DNA of 46,427 nucleotides from Bugula neritina (lineage: Eukaryota; Bryozoa; Gymnolaemata; Cheilostomatida; Bugulidae). The stretch spans positions 1 to 46,427 of the forward strand of contig CAXIUT010000025.1 of the NCBI GenBank assembly GCA_964035545.1. Direction: 5' to 3'. This document shows positions 38,860-46,427 of this stretch, one piece after another. The translations under genes were made by a program, and so were the position numbers. Position 1 is the stretch's first letter. Every line of letters starts with the position of its first letter. Below the pieces are notes generated by a model that worked only from the letters and a program-made list of their open reading frames with translations, did no database searches and was not told the origin of the DNA.

Positions 38860-40461
38860 ATGATGGTTCATAATTTAATAAGAAATATATTGATAAGTTC
38901 GGGGTTGGGGTTGGGGTTGGGGGTTGGGGTTGGGGTTGGGGTTGGGGTTGGGGTTGGGGTTGGGGGTTGGGGTTGGGGTTGGGGTTGGGTTGGGGTTGGG
39001 GACACCAATCTTCTCAATCAAAACTATAACAACTATTACGGAAACCCTTCTGTTTCCAAAGATATCAAACCAACATCCAATCCAACCGGCTCCCATCTGT
39101 CTTCCTTCGGGACGAGCAAAGATTCAGGATTATTGCCTAAAATTAGTACAGGCAGTGAGAAGAAAGACGAATAGAGGAAAAATGTTTATAGCAGATAGAA
39201 CTATAAAAAGGATGAAAACTATGTAACACCTTCTCTTGTACAATCATAAATAAGAAGAGGAGATAGTAATAGAAACTACATGACAAAAGGAAAATAGAGC
39301 GAGACAGCTTTAAGTTACTTGAAACAAATGCCAGAATAAAAATAAACAACTATTCGTCATTCTAAACAAGATTTCTAAGATATATTCAAACCAAAAACAT
39401 TGGGATTGGTTGGATTGAACAATATAGGTAATACTTGCTTTATGTACCATTTTATGATATCTAGGAATTCTACTTTACAATGTATGCTAAATCTACCAAA
39501 ATTCAATGATTATTTTTTAAATAATCATCATGCTAAAGAAATGACCAGTTCCAGTCGAGTAGCAATAGCCTATGCTAAATTAGTACAACAAGTAAAAACA
39601 ACTACCAATCGTTCATAGACTCCATCTGATATTAAAAATGCTGTAGCTAGTAAAAAAAATAGGTTTTCTGGATATGGTCAACAAGATGCCCAATAATTTT
39701 TATTGGCTCTTTTGTAGTTATTAAGTTAACAACTAAATCGGTCTAAAAATCCTAAATATAAAGAGCTAAAAGCTGATCTAAGTAAAAATACTTTATAAGA
39801 AATTGTATATTTAAAGTTATATAGAGTGAATAATGGTGGTTATACAATCGCTAGCGTTAGAATTCAGTTGTCTGTGATTATTTTGCAGGACAGATCTTGT
39901 CTAAAGTGGTATGCAGCTATTGCAAAACTTAATCAATAGCTTTTGATAATACTTGGGACTTTGATTTAAATTTCAGTCATTCCGATGGAGGATAAATCCT
40001 TAAAATGATATAAAATTTTCTAAAAGAATAAACCATCTCTCAAGATTACTACTGCAGCAAATGCAAAAGTATCATACAATTCTAACATAGATTTTAGATA
40101 ATGCAAAAGGAAAATGTCTCTATACCGCCTACCTCAAATATTAGTCCTCCAAATAAAACGTTTTTCATATGGAAAATATTCAAAACAAAAACTAAGCAAT
40201 CGCGTACGCGCACCTACTACTCTCAATCTATCTAGAGTAGTTGCGTCAGGTCAACACAGTTCAGTCAAGAATCCAATATATGATTTGGTTGGAGTAGTCA
40301 ACCATTCAGGTGAAATAAATTATGGTCACTATACTGCAGATTGCAAAAATTCAATCAATGGCCGTTGGTACTGCTTCAATGACTCTTCTGTGAGTGAGAT
40401 ATCGATTGGAGAGGAAGTGAACAGCAGCAGTCCTTATTTGTTATTTTATGCCAGAAAGTGA
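38860..40461 (+). CDS. Ubiquitin-specific protease (C19), N-terminus encoded by telomeric repeat
   Basis: About 512 aa cysteine protease that removes ubiquitin. Complete catalytic signature: GLNNIGNTCFMNSTLQCML (Cys about 193), GYGQQDAQEFL, DYFAGQILSKVVCSYC, zinc-ribbon partner CSKC, LPQILVLQIKRFSYG and His box NYGHYTADC with WYCFND (His about 469). Three introns: 39444-39464 (21 nt, inside the Cys box), 39805-39824 (20) and 40069-40090 (22). The TAA inside QDAQ-E-FL is at an invariant Glu and supports the code. The only in-frame ATGs upstream (38860, 38863) lie before an interstitial G4T2 tract, so the model would start MMVHNLIRNILISS and continue as Gly-Leu/Val/Trp repeats. True start uncertain. 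Confidence 0.85.
38901..39001 (+). repeat. Interstitial telomeric repeat 2, imperfect (GGGGTT)n
   Basis: 101 bases of GGGGTT-type units with three deviations: two units with five G and one with three G. It begins 73 bp after the hydrolase stop. Orientation is again that of a right-hand telomere for the sequence to the left. The deviations may be real decay or homopolymer sequencing error; they decide the reading frame of the USP N-terminus. Confidence 0.95.
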
Positions 40462-40514
40462 TTATTTGTGGTTTATGTTTTAGTCATGTTGATGTGTTGG
40501 TTTTTATAATAGTT

Positions 40515-41279
40515 ATGGACGAAAATATTAAGTAAGAAGACGATAATATCGATCTTGAAGATTCTTAGGGAATGAATTAAGATCAACAAGCTTTGTTTCT
40601 TAATATTCAAAGAAGCAAATCGGCTGATTCATTTCTTGGGAAGTTGCTGCCTCATCCGAATTAGGTTCCTGAACGTTCTTTGGTTTGGGATTTTGGACCT
40701 TTGACGAATAATATTGTTATAAATCATGGCCCGAAAGCATCCAAGGAAAAAGTGTAAGTATAAACGTAGAATAAGAAGGAAGAGAATTTACATATATTTA
40801 AAAAGGTGAAAAAGGAGAAGGTAAGGAGTCGTTGTGATTACTAGAAGAATATATGCGGCTACATAACAAAGAAAGTAATACGTGAATTCGTCAGTAAGAA
40901 CTACTAGCGTTAGGTGTTATAGTTGGTTCGGCAGCACAAATGCAATTATACTGAACTAAAAGCATACTATCTGAAGAAGGTCGAGTTCGTAACTGGTCCA
41001 AGTCACTTACCTGAACTGTTTGTTCCTTCTCCAGGAGATTCTTAGGGTATGATTAATTGCAAGAAAGTGTTTAAGAATTTTTATCGATGGTTTTTGAAGT
41101 AAAGATATTTGAGGTATTTGCTTTTGGAGGGCAAAATGGATAAAAAGTTAGCATACATATAGTACAAGAACAACCATTTGTTTAAATTTGTGAGGGAAGA
41201 TGATGATGAGGTACCTGTAGCTGTAAGGACGAGGAGGAGTAGAAGTGCAGTAAAGCAGGAAGAGTTATAAGATGAGTGA
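40515..41279 (+). CDS. Conserved-looking hypothetical protein, 254 aa
   Basis: Single open frame, no intron. Acidic N-terminus (DENIKEEDDNIDLEDSEG), a basic middle (KKVKKEKVRSRC) and an ordered C-terminal half with EFVTGPSHLPELFVPSPGD and WFLKERYLRYLLLEGKMDKK. I do not recognise a domain. Such ordered Trp/Tyr/Leu-rich blocks are usually conserved, so a homologue search should hit other ciliates. Codon use leans to GAG/AAG more than in the giant gene. It lies 53 bp downstream of the USP on the same strand and 36 bp upstream of the armadillo gene. Confidence 0.7.
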
Positions 41280-41315
41280 TCACTTCAATTATTAGTTTAA
41301 TAGTAATTAATTTAA

Positions 41316-42608
41316 ATGAATGAGCAACATGTGAAATCAAGGATGGGTCATAATGCTAAAAATTTAAGATATGTTTCAAGAGCAGAAGTCTTCCTACAAA
41401 AAAGAAAGACATATGACCAGCTAGACTACCTCAATTATTATTAACCACTCACTCGAGAAGCCATTTTGTTTTCAATGCAATCACCAATACCCTAATAACC
41501 TCCACCTCTCCACCCCACAACCATGTCCTACTATCGAAGAAAATCACTTCCTGTTTATGTAACTCGTGTCCAAGGTAGCAGTGAACTCGACGGACATCTC
41601 ACTTATTAATCTTTATGGATATTAAGTAGTCTTGATGAAAAAAACTTCTAGGATTATGTAAGTGTAGTAAAGGAATTCTAAAGAGACCTTGGCAGTTATT
41701 TGTCAGCCAAATCAGGAGATATCCGCTAGATGGCCATGATCGCTGCTGGAAATAAGATAATAGGCAAATAATCATAGATCCTAAAGATTGTATAAAATGA
41801 TAGTCGACAGATGTGGATTTTATCCAATCATGTCTACTAAGATAAAATTCCCTTCACTCGTCTATTTCCTTTTCTAACTAACTAACAGTAGCTGGCTTTT
41901 CAAACTGTATATTAACTGACTATGCTCTACTAATATGAGGTATGCGAAGCAATTATGGCTGAATAGTGGATCGTAAGTCGAGTTCTGACTGCTTTGAATG
42001 CCTAGAATTAAAGAATAAGGAAGTATGCTATCAGAATAATAGGGAATATCATTGCTGGAAGATAGTAGTATTTGGTAAAAATTATGTAATCTAATTTAAT
42101 GGAAACAATTTTGGTGAATTTGAATTGTTCTAATAGTTAGATTCGTCGAGATATATGTTGGTTGTTATCAAATATCTGTACAAGGAAATCATCAGCTAAT
42201 AATGTTCTAGGAAATACAAGAGTGATAGGTAAGTTGGTAGAATTATTTGCTTATGAGGTAGTAGTATCAATCAAGAAGGAATTAACCTATATATTTTGTT
42301 ATATTGCCCATTACGGCTAAAAGAAAGAAGGTTTGGTGTTGCTGGGACATCCTAATGTCTTGTAGATATGTTATAATCAACTATGTTTGGAAGATACTGA
42401 TTTGAATATGGTGACTTTGTTGTTACTGAAGGAGATGATCGAACTAGGAGATCATTTTCGGTGTGAGGAGTAAGGTAATATGGTGGTGAGGTTGATGCTA
42501 CAGGGTAGATCACTTGAAAGTGAGATTTCTAAGAAGAGTTATTCTGAGAATAATGATGTGAGTAGTATTAGTTTGGAGATATTGAATTTTTTGGAAGATG
42601 ATTAGTGA
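41316..42608 (+). CDS. Importin-alpha-like armadillo-repeat protein
   Basis: 430 aa, no intron. N-terminal basic stretch (HVKSRMGHNAKNLR, FLQKRKTYDQLDY) in the place of an importin-beta-binding domain, then armadillo repeats: VLTALNAENERIRKYAIRII, SEIRRDICWLLSNICTRKSS (compare W-x-L/I-S-N-I in importin alpha), RVIGKLVELFAYEVVVSIKK and ELTYIFCYIAHYG. Importin alpha carries classical nuclear localisation signals into the nucleus with importin beta. Several Trp/Asn ladder positions are changed, so it may be a divergent member with a different cargo or a non-transport armadillo protein. Confidence 0.7.
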
Positions 42609-42646
42609 TTAATTATGTTCTATTTCAACATATATTATATAGTTTT

Positions 42647-43411
42647 ATGAATTCTAGTCGCAAACTTTAAGTAAATAATAAGAGCATCGTAAAATCTCCC
42701 AAAGAAGAACACATGGATACCTACAGTCTTCCCTACAACAAAACTATCAAGGCTGTTTCATACTACAATCGAAAAAAGATGGAACTCAAAAGTAAAAATT
42801 TTATGTATAACTCAAGAAAAGAAATATAACAAAGCGAAAAGAAGAGTTTTGATAGTAAGGCCTAAATGTAGTTTATGAATTAAAGAGGCTTTGCCAATAT
42901 GGTAACTGAAGTAAGCGTGCAACCAGTTATCAATGATAATCAGTTTACTAATTTCAATCCTGAGAAATATCCATTGAAAGAGGATTAGAAGGTGAAAGTT
43001 GTAGAATAAAAGTATTTTCCACTTCAAAACTATTATAATTATATTTGGGCTATGAAAAGTCAAGAAGAAATATTCAGATTAGCATAGGCTACTCAAAAGA
43101 AAGCCAATGAGGTGATATAAAGGAATAACAGAAGAAAACAGGGTAACTATGTTGAAGGCATTGATTTCGATGAGAGAAGAGGTCCTTTATAAAAATAGAA
43201 AATGAAAATCAAAGGAACTTATTAAAGTAAATTCAAAGCTGAAGGAAATCATCATTCAAGATAAAATTCTGTCAAAAGTAGTCAACTATTTCCTGTTCAT
43301 TTCGATTACATAGCAGAAGGATTCAATACAGGAAATACCTTTGGAGTAGTTAAGTAATGCTAACGCTAGAAAATATTATATTAGTCTGTGGCTAAGAATA
43401 GAAGGCAGTGA
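42647..43411 (+). CDS. Basic hypothetical protein, 254 aa
   Basis: Not recognised. Open frame of 255 codons with only TGA as stop, beginning NSSRKLEVNNKSIVKSPKEE. Lys/Asn/Ser-rich and mostly disordered-looking, with an ordered patch YFPLQNYYNYIWAMKSQEEI and then ATQKKANEVIERNNRRKQGN. No signal peptide or membrane helix. It begins 39 bp after the armadillo gene and ends 42 bp before the convergent spartin-like gene. Confidence 0.62.
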
Positions 43412-43452
43412 AGTTTTTATTGATGATGTTTATATGATTATAGAATGGAATA

Positions 43453-44430
43453 TCATTTAAGAGTGTTAGCTAGTTGATCAGCTGGAACTCTCATTATCTT
43501 TACAGCATTTCCTGCTCCTTATAGAGTTTAATCAGCTACACTTCCAGCTTATTATCCGTATTTTGCTCCTACAACTTTGCCAACTCCCTTAGCTACTCCA
43601 CTTCCGACTGAATATACTGCATCTACCACTCCTTCATAAATATTGGCTACAACTCCTGCTCCAGTTTTAGCACCTCGTTTGATTGCGTCATATTTAGGAT
43701 CTTATTTAAGTTCTTGTCCTTTTTATGATGACTAGAAGCGATCACCAACATCATTGGCTACCTTTTTACCAAATGTGAAAAGGTTTCCTACTTGTTATGA
43801 AGCAAATTTAAGAACATTACCTGTAGTTTTTGTTGCTAATTTTAAATTTTATTTAGTATTTTTACTAACTTATTTTTACTATTATTATTTTTTAACTTTA
43901 GTTGCAATAAATCCTCCGATATTTTATACTCCTTTGGATAACAATCCTCCTGTAAATTTAAGTCCTTTATTAAGTTGTTTAGATGCTTCTATAAAAAGAC
44001 TTTATTCTTATTTTTTCTAGCCTACATCCTAATCATCGTTTCTCATTTAAACTTTTCTATGTGATTATACTTTTTGAGGTTAGTTAGTAACTTTTTATAG
44101 TTTTATTTTTTATTTTTTATTTTTCATGTAGCATTTTTCTTATAAACATGAGAAAACAGCATCAGTATTTTCATTGATTTTGATAATCCACTGTCCATGT
44201 GGATATTTATTCAAGTACAAAACAAGTGAAAATTGTGGATCAGTATCATCATAGAGGAAAGTTTGTGATCCTTAGACAGAATATTAAAAGTTATTAAGTT
44301 TGAGAAGAAGCATTCCATCATAAGCCAGATGAACTTGTAATTTACCCGATGTAAAGAAGTTCATCTGATTGGATACAACGTCATAGATTACAGTTCCATT
44401 GCAGTTGACTATTTCTGTAAATGAGATCAT
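43453..44430 (-). CDS. Spartin / senescence-domain protein
   Basis: 325 aa, no intron. N-terminal half is a beta-rich module (LQVHLAYDGMLLLKLNNFEY, PHGQWIIKIN). An acidic linker leads to a C-terminal Gly/Ala-rich senescence-type domain: KGLKFTGGLLSKGVENIGGF, TGNVLKFASEQVG, RGAKTGAGVVANIYEGVVDA and VGSGVAKGVGKVVGAKYGEE. In plants and animals this domain binds membranes and lipid droplets. The domain call rests on the repeated Gly-x-x-Val amphipathic pattern and spacing. The frame is open upstream of the chosen ATG, but no better start precedes the beta module. Divergent from the CDKL-type kinase, 211 bp apart. Confidence 0.7.
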
Positions 44431-44641
44431 TTTTGAATAATGTTAGAAAATAAATATGTAGTTTATTATCATATGTTATATGAAGAATTCAAGTTTCTAG
44501 TTTAACAGAGATCTAGTTTGATATGATTTTTATTTGGATTGTTGTGATTGTATTGAGGAGTTCTGGGATCTTAAGAGTTATATTGGATTAATGTTATGTT
44601 TCAGCTGATTGATGGCTATGATTATAGTGATAAAAATTAAT

Positions 44642-46225
<1,584 letters not shown>

Positions 46226-46328
46226 TATCGTTTTCCTTATTAATAAATTCATCATAAATAAGTTAAATATCATTTTAATAGCTATTAAACAGAGCTAAAG
46301 TCATCTATGATAAATTTATTAGGATGAA
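46226..46328. other. Right subtelomeric spacer
   Basis: 103 AT-rich bases between the kinase stop and the telomere; 3' flank only. Spacing of stop codon to G4T2 is similar to the 73 bp (hydrolase) and 229 bp (dynamin) seen before the two internal tracts. Confidence 0.7.
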
Positions 46329-46427
46329 GGGGTTGGGGTTGGGGTTGGGGTTGGGGTTGGGGTTGGGGTTGGGGTTGGGGTTGGGGTTGGGGTTGGGGTT
46401 GGGGTTGGGGTTGGGGTTGGGGTTGGG
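46329..46427. repeat. Right telomere, (GGGGTT)n
   Basis: Pure GGGGTT units to the last base of the window, the complement of the left end. Both ends being telomeric makes this a complete linear chromosome of 46.4 kb as assembled. Confidence 0.97.

Noticed and set aside
38875-39096. Minus-strand open frame with Pro-Asn repeats over the second tract
   Set aside because: Shadow of the repeat; the flanking sequence codes for the USP on the plus strand.
43754-44020. Plus-strand hydrophobic frame of 88 codons
   Set aside because: Antisense of the spartin/senescence-domain gene, whose 326-codon frame is clearly the coding one.

Overview
The window looks like one complete macronuclear (somatic) chromosome of a ciliate. 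It starts with pure C4A2 repeats (1-93), ends with pure G4T2 repeats (46329-46427), and nearly everything between is coding. Standard-code reading breaks every gene. When TGA is the only stop and both TAA and TAG are read as glutamate, long conserved proteins appear. The decisive case is the proteasome ATPase at 1231-2449, where TAA and TAG fall on invariant glutamates, including the Walker B Glu. UAR=Glu is the code described for peritrich ciliates, so I infer a peritrich (Oligohymenophorea). Introns are tiny: of 29 inferred GT-AG introns (one in a tentative gene), 25 are exactly 20 nt, one is 21 nt and three are 22 nt. All gene models are hand-made from the sequence.

Layout, left to right. 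283-6954: an oligosaccharyltransferase subunit (ribophorin II/SWP1), proteasome ATPase Rpt6, the cytosolic PheRS beta subunit and a dynamin. 7184-7277: an interstitial G4T2 tract that is in frame with the C-terminus of an ERK7/8-type MAP kinase. 8873-20498: small orphan proteins including an HTH protein, a B-box protein, charged and coiled-coil proteins, an F-BAR protein, a YL1/Swc2-like histone-variant chaperone and a secretory coiled-coil protein. 20575-25864: a divergent ubiquitin-specific protease, a TAF10-like protein and a C2-like protein. 26010-35847: a giant coiled-coil gene (about 3271 aa) with 24 seemingly identical 180-bp repeats plus a partial 25th. 35872-38828: a small TIM chaperone, a Cys-rich membrane protein and an alpha/beta hydrolase. 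38901-39001: a second, imperfect G4T2 tract in frame with the start of a canonical USP. 40515-46225: two orphans, an importin-alpha-like armadillo protein, a spartin/senescence-domain protein and a CDKL-type kinase.

The genes do not form a pathway; they are mostly housekeeping, cytoskeletal and ciliary-type functions packed with 25-200 bp spacers. The most unusual structure is that all three G4T2 tracts on the + strand point the same way, as if positions 7277 and 39001 were right-hand chromosome ends inside a longer chromosome, yet both internal tracts are open in frame with the neighbouring gene. No virus, transposon, CRISPR array, rRNA or tRNA was recognised.
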